Shown in pieces: positions 1-7,802 of a DNA stretch of 64,000 bases. Under the pieces are notes generated by a model that did no database searches, had not been told where the DNA came from, and saw only the letters and a program-made list of their open reading frames with translations. The translations under genes and the position numbers were made by a program. How positions within the stretch are numbered: the stretch's first letter is position 1; each line of letters starts with the position of its first letter. Origin of the DNA: Bacteroidia bacterium (GTDB taxonomy: Bacteria > Bacteroidota > Bacteroidia > J057); assembly GCA_022760475.1 (NCBI GenBank), contig JALEFZ010000088.1, positions 186,001-250,000 on the forward strand, given 5' to 3'.

Positions 1-375
<375 letters not shown>

Positions 376-402
376 TTCATAAAATTGGGTTTTATATAGA
401 CA

Positions 403-429
403 AAAAGGTGGCTCATTGAGCCACCTTTT
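403..429. terminator. Bidirectional intrinsic terminator
   Basis: A perfect 12-bp stem (AAAAGGTGGCTC / GAGCCACCTTTT) with a 3-nt loop lies between katG (+) and the convergent small gene at 442-699 (-). The stem ends are A/T-rich, so it yields a U-tract in both directions. Confidence 0.85.
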
Positions 430-441
430 ATATTTATTTAC

Positions 442-699
442 CTACAGCTGCATTTGTAATTCCCTTTCAAATCGCTTTCGTGAAATTTGTTCTTGTCGTG
501 TTTCTTCCTTCCTATGCTTCCTTGGATTTCCACATAGAGGACATGAGCAGACTTTCGGCGTATCAATTACCTTGTGGAATATCTTAGGGAAAAGATTCAG
601 GTCAACATTGTCTTCCAATGTCCTTCCCCAATAATGCCTGCGCTTCTTTAACAGCCTTTCCCTATGAGATCTCCTGATAGCTCTTTTGTTGTTCTTCAT
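442..699 (-). CDS. Small basic protein with CPLCGNPRKHR motif
   Basis: The gene encodes an 85-residue, strongly basic protein. Its N-terminus is rich in Arg and Lys, and the segment CSCPLCGNPRKHRK has closely spaced cysteines followed by GNPRK. Short proteins with a CGNPR motif are widespread in Bacteroidetes and Planctomycetes and have no assigned function. The cysteines suggest a small metal-binding site, and the basic character would suit nucleic-acid binding, but both are inference. It converges on katG and shares its terminator. Confidence 0.7.
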   Translation of the reverse strand: MKNNKRAIRRSHRERLLKKRRHYWGRTLEDNVDLNLFPKIFHKVIDTPKVCSCPLCGNPRKHRKEETRQEQISRKRFERELQMQL

Positions 700-715
700 T
701 TAAAATAAAAAAGAA

Positions 716-1246
716 TCAATTACTCAAATCCTTAAGCATTACATAAAAGTTAAAACTTTCCTTCCCAATATCAAATCCGTGCGTTCCAACATTTGAGAAG
801 CCATTCTTTACATAAAATGCAATGGCTCTTTTGTTGCTGTCCAAAACTGAAAGCCAGGTTTTTTCAAAGCCCAAATCTTTAGCTTCCTGGAGCAGGATCT
901 GCTGTAGTTTAAAGCCAATTTTCATTGAAAGGAAGTCTTTTAGAACATAAATTTTTTGTAATTGGCATATTGAGTCTCCTTCCCAAAATGCTGATTTTGA
1001 ATTAAGTTTCAGTTTGGCGTAGCCAACCGGAAGTCTATCTACGAAGGCCAGCCAGAAGAGATTTTCGGACTTTTGAAGTCCCCTCTCAATTTTGTCAACG
1101 GAAAAAGTCTTTTCAAAATAGTCGAGCAGGTCTTGTTTGTCTGAAAAAAGGTGTCCAAATGTTTCTCCAAATGTAATCCTGCCTAGCAAGGATATATATG
1201 CTGCGTCGCTGATATCTGCTCGCCTGATTTGGAGTGTTGTGGACAT
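716..1246 (-). CDS. GNAT-family N-acetyltransferase
   Basis: This 176-residue protein has the GNAT layout: an N-terminal strand (LQIRRADISDA), a central acceptor region, the acetyl-CoA loop region LQKIYVLKDFLSMKIGFKLQQ, and the late motif AIAFYVKNGFSNVGTHGF. The usual Q/RxxGxG/A loop is weak here: FLSMKIGFKL replaces the standard GKGIGSKL, so acetyl-CoA binding may be less tight or the fold slightly divergent. The substrate cannot be told from sequence. The gene stands in a run of reverse-strand genes (442-1747), with short gaps on both sides. Confidence 0.85.
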   Translation of the reverse strand: MSTTLQIRRADISDAAYISLLGRITFGETFGHLFSDKQDLLDYFEKTFSVDKIERGLQKSENLFWLAFVDRLPVGYAKLKLNSKSAFWEGDSICQLQKIYVLKDFLSMKIGFKLQQILLQEAKDLGFEKTWLSVLDSNKRAIAFYVKNGFSNVGTHGFDIGKESFNFYVMLKDLSN

Positions 1247-1303
1247 AAAAGGGAAGGTCTTGGAAAGTGATCACCTAATTTTAAGGCTTTCTTTTCTACT
1301 TTC

Positions 1304-1747
1304 CTACTCCTTCACAGCTACCCACATAGGGCCTACAGCCAGAAGTAAGACAAGGATGTTAAAAAATGCGTTTGAAGGATTTCCTGAGGCAATAGATCCA
1401 CCTGTATCGAAGACAAACCAAAACAAAACTCCAATGACCACTGCTTGCCTGATGGCTTCAGGTGCCTTGTCATAAACTTTGGTTGAAAGCATCCATATAG
1501 TAGCTCCCCAACCCATCAAAAAACCCCCAGCCAGGGCAGATAAAAAACGGGTGTCACCCGAGCTGTAGGTTGCCGAGCCATCTAATGGCCAGCTCAATAG
1601 GTCTAGGGTCCACCTGGCAGGTTCCATGCTTGCCTCCATGCTTCCTAGAAAGAATACTGGGCCAAATGATCCTACAACAATGGCTGTGATCTTTAACCAG
1701 AATTTGTAGAAATTGTGCGTTCTGAATGATTTTTTCTCCTTTGTCAT
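1304..1747 (-). CDS. Four-TM integral membrane protein, unknown
   Basis: The protein has 147 residues and about four hydrophobic helices: around residues 17-36, 67-86, 99-118 and 125-144. Between helices 1 and 2 lies a polar stretch with two Met/Glu-rich turns (SMEASMEPARW) and a Ser/Gly-rich segment. I do not recognise a functional motif. It is transcribed in the same direction as the GNAT gene, 57 bases upstream of it, so the two may be co-transcribed. Confidence 0.75.
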   Translation of the reverse strand: MTKEKKSFRTHNFYKFWLKITAIVVGSFGPVFFLGSMEASMEPARWTLDLLSWPLDGSATYSSGDTRFLSALAGGFLMGWGATIWMLSTKVYDKAPEAIRQAVVIGVLFWFVFDTGGSIASGNPSNAFFNILVLLLAVGPMWVAVKE

Positions 1748-1888
1748 AACAAATTGTTTGATACACTATTATTACAAAGGACAAGGAGACAAGATTTAAT
1801 CACTTGTTGTAGACGGAACCGTCTGATGTCCTAAGACATGTGATTTTCATCATTTTGAAATCAAAATTCGCATAACGAAATTTGAGGC

Positions 1889-3118
1889 ATGCAAGAGCTA
1901 AACAATCAATTCGATATTATTGTAATTGGAGGTGGAATCGTAGGACTGAGTTCTGCGTACAAACTTCAGCTTAGAAATCCCGATCTTAAGATCCTAGTAT
2001 TGGAAAAGGAGGATGTCCTCTCCAAGCATCAGACAGGGAGAAACTCCGGAGTGATCCACTCTGGGCTATATTATACACCAGGGTCCTACAAGGCTAAAAA
2101 CTGTGTAGAAGGGCGTAGAGAGTTGGTACAGTTTTCCAAGACTTATGGCGTAAAGCATGATGTCTGCGGAAAAGTGGTAGTTGCTACTGACGAAAGCGAA
2201 TTGCCCTTTCTGGAAAAGATTTTCAAAACAGGAAAAGCCAATGAGGTAGAGGGGATCGAAAAAATTACAGGTGATCAGATCCGCGAGATTGAGCCTTTCT
2301 GTGCCGGAATCGCTGGAATCTGGGTTCCTTGTACTGGAATCATTGATTATCCTGGAGTTGTGTACAAATTGGCAGAACTGCTGGAGTCCATGAGTCCTCA
2401 TAGCAAGGTGCTGACAGGACAGAAGGTAGTGGCCGTGAATCAAGGAGATGACATTTCCGAAATCGTTACTGAAAAAGGACGTTTTCAGGCTAAGCGATTG
2501 ATATTCTGTGGAGGACTTCATTCTGATCGCTTGGCAAAGGCTGATGGGATTACTCCTGAAGCGAGGATTGTAGGTTTTCGTGGAGATTATTATGACCTGA
2601 CTGCAAAAGCAGAGCATAAGGTTAAGAACCTTATTTACCCGGTTCCAAACCCTGCATTTCCCTTCCTGGGAGTTCATTTTACCCGTATGATTGAGGGGGG
2701 GGTTGAATGTGGTCCAAATGCTGTATTTACCTTCAAGAGAGAAGGTTACGGCAAGACAGATTTCAACTGGCAGGACACCACAGAGGCATTGGGTTTTAAG
2801 GGAACTTGGAAACTCTTTGCAAAGCATTGGAAGTTTGGAATCGACGAGTACCGCAGGGCCTTCTCTAAAAGAAGATTCCTGAAGCAGGTACAAAGGTTGA
2901 TCCCATCCCTGACAATGGATGAGATCGAGGAAGGTCGTTCTGGCGTACGAGCCATGGCCCTAGGTCCCGATGGAAACATGATCGAAGACTTCAAAATTGA
3001 GTATAAAGGCAATTCTATTCATATCCTGAATGCTCCTTCGCCTGCTGCAACCGCCTGCCTGGCAATTGGAGATGAAGTATCCAATATTGCCGAAGAACAA
3101 TTTGGCTTAAAAGTATAA
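1889..3118 (+). CDS. lhgO: L-2-hydroxyglutarate oxidase LhgO
   Basis: This 409-residue FAD-dependent oxidoreductase of the DAO family begins with a dinucleotide-binding motif (IVIGGGIVGLSSAY, about residues 11-24). The family signature GRNSGVIHSGLYY follows at about residues 50-62, and a C-terminal flavin-contact region contains GRSGVRAMALGPDG and the invariant-type ending NAPSPAATACLAIG. LhgO oxidises L-2-hydroxyglutarate, a by-product of 2-oxoglutarate reduction and of lysine breakdown, back to 2-oxoglutarate and passes electrons to the membrane quinone pool. The length matches the family (about 400). It is a single-gene unit: a divergent gene lies 141 bases upstream and a terminator lies just downstream. 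Confidence 0.93.
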   Translation: MQELNNQFDIIVIGGGIVGLSSAYKLQLRNPDLKILVLEKEDVLSKHQTGRNSGVIHSGLYYTPGSYKAKNCVEGRRELVQFSKTYGVKHDVCGKVVVATDESELPFLEKIFKTGKANEVEGIEKITGDQIREIEPFCAGIAGIWVPCTGIIDYPGVVYKLAELLESMSPHSKVLTGQKVVAVNQGDDISEIVTEKGRFQAKRLIFCGGLHSDRLAKADGITPEARIVGFRGDYYDLTAKAEHKVKNLIYPVPNPAFPFLGVHFTRMIEGGVECGPNAVFTFKREGYGKTDFNWQDTTEALGFKGTWKLFAKHWKFGIDEYRRAFSKRRFLKQVQRLIPSLTMDEIEEGRSGVRAMALGPDGNMIEDFKIEYKGNSIHILNAPSPAATACLAIGDEVSNIAEEQFGLKV

Positions 3119-3141
3119 GCAAATCTATTTCATAAAAAATG

Positions 3142-3175
3142 AAGAAGGCCAATTCCAAGTGGAATCGGCCTTCTT
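3142..3175. terminator. Intrinsic terminator after lhgO
   Basis: A 15-bp stem with one mismatch (AAGAAGGCCAATTCC / GGAATCGGCCTTCTT), a 4-nt loop and a flanking T-tract on the + strand. It sits between lhgO and the convergent pheS and could serve both. Confidence 0.8.
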
Positions 3176-3288
3176 TTATATTCTCTTATTTGGACTAAAG
3201 CAATAAAAAAATTGGATAAAGGTTCTTCAGGGAGAACTATAATCCAAGAGGATATATCTTAAACAGCCCCTAAGTAAAGTCAATTACA

Positions 3289-4314
3289 TCAAATACTGAT
3301 TCCTTCCCATTGTCTCAGGAATCTCACATCATTCTGCGAATACAGCCTTAGGTCAGGCACCCTGTACAACAATTGAGCGATTCGCTCAACCCCCATGCCG
3401 AAGGCGAAGCCTGAGTATTTTTCAGGGTCGATGTTGCAATTGGCCAATACATTTGGATCTACCATGCCACATCCCATGATCTCCACCCAGCCCGTGTATT
3501 TGCAAACATTACAGCCTTTTCCTTTACAAATAAGGCAGGTAACATCCATCTCGGCACTGATTTCTGTAAATGGGAAATAAGAAGGACGAAGCTGAATTTC
3601 GATATCAGCACCAAAAATTTCCCTTACAAAATAAAGCAAAGACTGCTTCATATCGGCGAATGAAATGCCTTCGTCCACTACCAGTCCTTCTACCTGATGG
3701 AAGAAGCAGTGTGCCCTTGCAGAAATAGCTTCGTTTCTGTAAACCCTGCCTGGAGCCAATACCCTGATGGGAGGCTCTTCGTTCTCCATGACCCTCACCT
3801 GAACAGATGAAGTATGGGTACGGAGCATGAAATCGGGATCTCTTTTCACAAAGAATGTATCCTGCATGTCTCTTGCAGGGTGATTCTCAGGGAAATTTAG
3901 GGCTGTAAAGTTATGAAAGTCATCTTCCACCTCAGGACCTTCGGCTATGGTATAACCCAGTCGCTCAAAAATGGAAACGATTTTATTCTGAACAATAGAA
4001 AGTGGATGCCTGGTCCCTGCCACTCCGGGCTCTCCTGGTAGGGTGAGGTCATGTGGCTTATTGGCCACTTGCTGAGAAGCCTTCAACTGACGTTGGAAGT
4101 CTTCTAGTCTACCCTTGGCAAATTCCTTTAATTCGTTTAAGGGTTTTCCTACCTCTCTCTTTACTTCTCCGGGCAGGCTGCGAAATTCAGTTACCAGATC
4201 GTTGATTCGACCTTTTTTATTGGTGAAATTTCTGCGAAAGTTATCAAGCTCCTCTTCGGTTTGAATCTGAAATTTTTTTATTTCTTCAAGGAGTGATTCT
4301 ATTTTCTCTTTCAT
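3289..4314 (-). CDS. pheS: Phenylalanyl-tRNA synthetase alpha subunit
   Basis: The 341-residue product has an N-terminal coiled-coil arm (about residues 1-90, rich in Glu/Lys/Phe heptads) that recognises tRNA(Phe). It is followed by the class II catalytic core: HPARDMQDTFFV, LRTHTSSVQVRVM (motif 1/2 region), GRVYRNEAISARAHCFFHQVEG (motif 2) and GFAFGMGVERIAQLLY (motif 3). Together with PheT it charges tRNA(Phe) in the cytoplasm. A Cys-rich insert (CLICKGKGCNVCKYTGW, about residues 257-273) looks like a zinc knuckle. Length is normal. An LRR gene lies 25 bases upstream on the same strand, so the two are probably co-transcribed. pheT is not in this window. Confidence 0.95.
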   Translation of the reverse strand: MKEKIESLLEEIKKFQIQTEEELDNFRRNFTNKKGRINDLVTEFRSLPGEVKREVGKPLNELKEFAKGRLEDFQRQLKASQQVANKPHDLTLPGEPGVAGTRHPLSIVQNKIVSIFERLGYTIAEGPEVEDDFHNFTALNFPENHPARDMQDTFFVKRDPDFMLRTHTSSVQVRVMENEEPPIRVLAPGRVYRNEAISARAHCFFHQVEGLVVDEGISFADMKQSLLYFVREIFGADIEIQLRPSYFPFTEISAEMDVTCLICKGKGCNVCKYTGWVEIMGCGMVDPNVLANCNIDPEKYSGFAFGMGVERIAQLLYRVPDLRLYSQNDVRFLRQWEGISI

Positions 4315-4339
4315 GCTTGCTTAGCGGAAGACAGTATGG

Positions 4340-4957
4340 TTAATGAATAATTTCACAGCGTGGAAGCTGGTATTCCAACAACTTAATGTCATACGAAGTG
4401 AGGTTGTTGCTGGATACATTTAAGGTTCGAAGTTTGCTGAGCCCTCCAAGCCATGCAGGGAACTCAACCAACCTGTTGCTGGCGACAAACAACGTATGAA
4501 GGTTTTGCATTTCCTTCATTTCTTCTGGGAGAAAACGCAGTTTATTACCAGTAAGGATCAATACTTGAAGGTTTTTAAGCTGCGCTATTTCAGAGGGCAG
4601 CAACTTGATCTTATTGTCTCCAAGGTCGAGGACCTGAATATTTGAAAAGTAGAAAACCTGATTAGGTATAGAAGTCAATTTTTGGCCTGTCAAGGTAAGT
4701 TTATACACTTCCTGAGGCTTTGCCATTGCTTCCTGAACACTGGTATACCACTTCTGTCGCTGAAGCTGGGTTGGGCCAAGGATGGGTCCTGCTTCAGGGA
4801 TAATTTCGGGATTTGGGATGATTACCTCTGTGGAGGTATCAATCATCACTACTTCCGAAGTATCAACGGGGACAACTTCCATGGTACTGTCTACCTGTGC
4901 GAAAATTTCTGCTGCCATACTAAAGAAGAAGGCAAGGAGGACGATACGGTTCAGCAT
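4340..4957 (-). CDS. Secreted leucine-rich-repeat protein
   Basis: I place the start at the ATG whose complement ends at 4957, which gives 205 residues beginning with a clear signal peptide (MLNRIVLLAFFFSMAAEIFAQ) with cleavage expected after AQ. The longer reading to 5014 would bury this signal. The mature part opens with an acidic, Val/Thr/Pro-rich segment of about 55 residues. About five leucine-rich repeats of the LxxLxLxxNxLxxLP type follow (for example LQVLDLGDNKIKLLPSEI and LQVLILTGNKLRFLPEEM). Such proteins mediate protein-protein contacts at the envelope in Bacteroidetes; no enzyme domain is present. It probably shares a transcript with pheS downstream, but no functional link is evident. 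Confidence 0.8.
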   Translation of the reverse strand: MLNRIVLLAFFFSMAAEIFAQVDSTMEVVPVDTSEVVMIDTSTEVIIPNPEIIPEAGPILGPTQLQRQKWYTSVQEAMAKPQEVYKLTLTGQKLTSIPNQVFYFSNIQVLDLGDNKIKLLPSEIAQLKNLQVLILTGNKLRFLPEEMKEMQNLHTLFVASNRLVEFPAWLGGLSKLRTLNVSSNNLTSYDIKLLEYQLPRCEIIH

Positions 4958-5044
4958 ATTTTTTAGCGTAAGATTCCGCCAAAGATAAGGAAAGGCGGGT
5001 AAAAGTTTCAACAAAGTTTCATGTTCTAAGTTATTCTTTTTCCC

Positions 5045-5070
5045 TTGAAAGCTAGCAATTATCCTTTCAA
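5045..5070. repeat. Short inverted repeat, operator-like
   Basis: TTGAAAG and CTTTCAA are separated by 12 bases in the divergent gap between the LRR gene (-) and the DUF2805 gene (+). It could be a protein-binding site or chance; no T-tract makes it a terminator. Confidence 0.3.
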
Positions 5071-5115
5071 ATGAAACAAAATGGCTTTTTCAATGAGATT
5101 TAAGGCTTTATTACA

Positions 5116-5406
5116 ATGAAAAAAAATAGGATTAAAGATCTTTCCATTGAGGAAATAGACCGAATTGTCGAAATGGCCTGGGAAGATCGGACCACTTTTG
5201 ACTCCATTAAGGCTCAGTTTGGACTGAGTGAAGGTGAAGTGATCAAATTGATGAGGAGAGAAATGAAACCCTCAAGTTGGCGGATGTGGCGTGCACGCGT
5301 CCAGGGGAGAAAAACCAAACATGCCCATCAAAGAGGCGAAGATGTAGACAGGTTCAGGTGTAGCCGTCAAAGACCAATCAATAACAACAAGATTTCAAAA
5401 CGTTGA
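5116..5406 (+). CDS. DUF2805 / TIGR03643 family small basic protein
   Basis: The product has 96 residues. The first 65 match a conserved small-protein family known from Bacteroidetes and some Proteobacteria: an N-terminal helix pair (LSIEEIDRIVEMAWEDRTTF), then IKAQFGLSEGEVIKLMRREM, which resembles a helix-turn-helix, then the signature PSSWRMWRARVQGRKTKH. The C-terminal 30 residues are basic and low in complexity. The HTH-like segment and high positive charge make nucleic-acid binding plausible, but this is inference and no function is established. It is a single gene with its own upstream region. Confidence 0.85.
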   Translation: MKKNRIKDLSIEEIDRIVEMAWEDRTTFDSIKAQFGLSEGEVIKLMRREMKPSSWRMWRARVQGRKTKHAHQRGEDVDRFRCSRQRPINNNKISKR

Positions 5407-5490
5407 GAGGGTAATAACTTGATAGCCTTCAAAAATGACAAGACTTGCATATTTCAAATTGTAAAGCTAGTTTTAAGAACTCATAAAAGA

Positions 5491-5562
5491 ATGCTACTTT
5501 CTTTGTTATATTCTGAATTTAATATACTGAATTTTGTGATAATTATTACTCCTGCCCGCTAA
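5491..5562 (+). CDS. Candidate ilvA leader peptide, 23 residues
   Basis: An ATG-initiated 23-codon frame reads MLLSLLYSEFNILNF-VIIIT-PAR and stops at TAA (5560-5562). It has five Leu, four Ile, one Val and one Thr codon; three consecutive Ile codons (5539-5547) preceded by Val and followed by Thr come just before the first hairpin, and the stop codon lies in that hairpin's loop. This is the arrangement of attenuation leader peptides of branched-chain amino acid operons, where stalling at scarce charged tRNA selects an antiterminator. It lies 81 bases upstream of ilvA, the committed enzyme for isoleucine. Translation is inferred from this architecture only; there is no strong ribosome binding site, which is usual in this phylum. 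Confidence 0.7.
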   Translation: MLLSLLYSEFNILNFVIIITPAR

Positions 5563-5637
5563 CCAGGCAGGAAAAGGATTCAGTGGACTCATAGATCATC
5601 GGCCTTTTCCATTATTGGGAAAGGCCGATTTACTTTT
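5551..5637 (+). promoter_or_regulatory. Transcription attenuator upstream of ilvA
   Basis: Three mutually exclusive pairings can be drawn. Hairpin 1:2 is CCTGCC (5551-5556) with GGCAGG (5566-5571). The antiterminator 2:3 is GGAAAAGG (5570-5577) with CCTTTTCC (5603-5610), eight perfect pairs. The terminator 3:4 is 5598-5610 with 5617-5629, 13 pairs with one G-U wobble and loop ATTATT, followed by a T-rich tract (TTACTTTTG). The antiterminator uses the whole CCTTTTCC part of the terminator's left arm and the last two bases of hairpin 1:2. A ribosome stalled on the Ile codons at 5539-5547 would cover the left arm of 1:2 and free the antiterminator, allowing ilvA expression when isoleucine is short. 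Confidence 0.72.
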
Positions 5638-5643
5638 GATGTT

Positions 5644-6915
5644 ATGCAAGATACCCGGACAGATAAAATTGTGGAAGTTTCTCTGGATAATGTTGTACAA
5701 GCTTCTAGAAAACTTCAAGATGTTGCTTTTCGGAGCCCACTCATGCGAGCCGATCTGCTCTCAGAACAGCTTGGTGCAGACATTTTCTGGAAAAGGGAAG
5801 ACTTACAGCAGGTCAGGTCCTACAAAATCAGAGGGGCTTACAATAAAATTACTTCTTTGTCTGAATCAGAACTCCAAAATGGAGTGGTTTGTGCCAGTGC
5901 CGGGAATCATGCCCAAGGAGTTGCTTATTCCTGTTCGCAGAAGGGGGTCAAAGGAGTCATTTTTATGCCTCATCCTACTCCCAATCAAAAAATCGAACAA
6001 GTTAGGATGTTTGGCGGGGATTATGTAGAGATTCGTTTGGAAGGAGACTCCTTTGACGATGCTTCTCTGGCTGCAAGGACTTACTGCGAAGCGAATCATA
6101 TGACCTTCGTACATCCCTTCGATGACATGAAGGTAATCGAAGGGCAGGCAACAATCGGGCTTGAAATCCTCGATCAGGTCAAAGAAGGACTGGATTATCT
6201 TTTTTTACCTGTAGGTGGGGGAGGACTTGCAGCAGGAGTCTCATCCATGGTAAAGAAGTTGTCGCCTGAAACAACAATCATCGGTGTTGAACCTGAAGGC
6301 GCGCCTTCCATGTCTGAAGCCCTCCGCCTGGGTTACAACCTGCAATTGCACAGCATTGATAAGTTTGTGGATGGAGCAGCTGTAAGGCAGGTAGGAGAAC
6401 TCAATTTTGCCATTTGCAAGCAATTCCTAGATCGTATGGTGAGGGTGCCAGAAGGGAAGATCTGCCAAACCATCCTACAGTTATACAATAGAAATGCCAT
6501 CGTAGTAGAACCAGCAGGGGCATTGACCACAGCAGCCCTGGATTATTTTGCAGATGAAATCAGAGGTAAAAAGGTCGTGGCCTTGATCAGTGGCAGCAAC
6601 AATGATATCGGGAGGACGGAAGAAATTCGGGAGCGTGCGCTGATTCATACGGGTAAAAAGCATTACTTTGTCGTTCGCTTTCCTCAGCGAGCAGGGGCTT
6701 TGAGGGACTTTTTGACCCATGTACTAGGCCCTCAGGATGATATCACATTCTTTGAGTATAAAAAGAAACACAACAGGAACGAAGGTCCTGCTGTGGTCGG
6801 TCTTGAATTGGCCAGACCTGAGGATCTGCCTTTGTTGGTAAGGCGAATGAAGGAGCTCAACTTTTTCGGTGAGTACCTCAATGACAAGCCTGACTTTTTC
6901 CAGTATATACTTTAA
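5644..6915 (+). CDS. ilvA: Threonine ammonia-lyase (threonine dehydratase)
   Basis: The 423-residue fold-type II PLP enzyme deaminates threonine to 2-oxobutanoate, the first step of isoleucine synthesis, in the cytoplasm. The PLP lysine lies in SYKIRGAYNKI (about residue 61), the phosphate loop partners are SAGNHAQG and the glycine loop VGGGGLAAG. The C-terminal part (about 335-423, starting HYFVVRFPQRAGALRDFL) is a single ACT-like regulatory domain, so the protein is the short form rather than the about 514-residue two-ACT E. coli form. A single regulatory domain still usually allows isoleucine feedback. The ATG at 5644 follows the attenuator's T-rich tract by 6 bases. Other ilv genes are not adjacent; the gene is alone here and converges on the YciO-type gene. 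Confidence 0.95.
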   Translation: MQDTRTDKIVEVSLDNVVQASRKLQDVAFRSPLMRADLLSEQLGADIFWKREDLQQVRSYKIRGAYNKITSLSESELQNGVVCASAGNHAQGVAYSCSQKGVKGVIFMPHPTPNQKIEQVRMFGGDYVEIRLEGDSFDDASLAARTYCEANHMTFVHPFDDMKVIEGQATIGLEILDQVKEGLDYLFLPVGGGGLAAGVSSMVKKLSPETTIIGVEPEGAPSMSEALRLGYNLQLHSIDKFVDGAAVRQVGELNFAICKQFLDRMVRVPEGKICQTILQLYNRNAIVVEPAGALTTAALDYFADEIRGKKVVALISGSNNDIGRTEEIRERALIHTGKKHYFVVRFPQRAGALRDFLTHVLGPQDDITFFEYKKKHNRNEGPAVVGLELARPEDLPLLVRRMKELNFFGEYLNDKPDFFQYIL

Positions 6916-6935
6916 AAAAATATATTTCTCGTTCT

Positions 6936-7571
6936 TTATTCTACAACAAGTCCTATTTCTTCCAGGCTACCTGCTCCTTCACGGAGAACCTCAATGTCGT
7001 TTTCCCCCTGGCTGGCATCGATTACAGTAGATGGTACAAGGTTGCCATAGCCCCCATCGACCATCATGTTGACCTGCTTTCCAAAGCGTTCATAGATGAG
7101 TTCGGGATCAAGGTTGTTTTCCATGATCTCATCATCAAAGGGAAGGGAGATCGAGGCAATGGGATTTCCAAGGAGTTCGACCAGCCTGCGGGTGATGTTG
7201 TTTCCGGCAACACGGATTCCTACGGTATCCTTATGGCGAAAATGCTTGGGAATGTTTTTCGAGGCTTCTACGATGAATACATAAGGACCAGGGAAAGCGC
7301 GTTTCATCATCTTAAATACAGGAGTAGGAACCTGGTTGGCATATTGACCTAAGATGGTCAGGTTTTCACATACACAGGTCAGGTGCCCTTTTTGGGGATC
7401 TATGCCCTTGATCTGGCAGATTTTTTCTACAGCTTTTTTCTTGGTGATGTCGCAACCCAGGGCATACATGGTATCAGAAGGATAGATAATTACCCCTCCA
7501 GCCCTAAGCACATCCACAACCTTCATTAACAACCTGTCTTGAGGATTATCTGGATGAATACTTATTAGCAT
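6936..7571 (-). CDS. YciO/YrdC/Sua5-family protein
   Basis: Starting at the internal ATG (complement ending 7571) gives MLISIHPDNPQ and about 211 residues, the natural start for this family; a longer frame to 7610 adds an unlikely hydrophobic tail. Family marks are GGVIIYPSDTMYALGCD, QIKGIDPQKGHLT, FPGPYVFIVEAS, TVGIRVAGN and PIASISLPFDD. Sua5/YrdC members make threonylcarbamoyl-AMP for the t6A37 tRNA modification. The YciO branch shares the fold and its exact role is less clear. The usual KRxxxKPL motif reads KGIDPQKGHL here, which favours the YciO-like branch over true TsaC/Sua5. The gene converges on ilvA with a 20-base gap. Confidence 0.85.
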   Translation of the reverse strand: MLISIHPDNPQDRLLMKVVDVLRAGGVIIYPSDTMYALGCDITKKKAVEKICQIKGIDPQKGHLTCVCENLTILGQYANQVPTPVFKMMKRAFPGPYVFIVEASKNIPKHFRHKDTVGIRVAGNNITRRLVELLGNPIASISLPFDDEIMENNLDPELIYERFGKQVNMMVDGGYGNLVPSTVIDASQGENDIEVLREGAGSLEEIGLVVE

Positions 7572-7776
7572 ATGTGATTCTTGGTAGGTTAAAAAAATTA
7601 GTGGTAACATTTAATCTAAGAAAAATGCTGTTTAAAGGAAATAGGAAACTTGATAATTCATCCAGTGAACTGAAATGGGGAGAGTTTTTATATGAATACA
7701 TGATAAACTTTTCCTGTTTCATCATTTTCAAAAAAAGATTTCTCTGGATAATTCAGGATTTTGAAAACAAATCCTA

Positions 7777-7784
7777 TATTTTTG
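7777..7784 (+). promoter_or_regulatory. Candidate Bacteroidetes -7 element
   Basis: TATTTTTG matches the TAnnTTTG element of the primary sigma factor in Bacteroidetes and lies 19 bases before the ATG of the barrel protein at 7803. No convincing TTTG -33 box lies at the usual distance, so support is weak. Confidence 0.3.
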
Positions 7785-7802
7785 ACGGTAAATCCGATTG
7801 CG

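Noticed and set aside
2066-2893. 275-codon minus-strand frame inside lhgO
   Set aside because: It is fully antisense to lhgO, has Cys/Ser/Phe-rich random composition and no recognisable motif.
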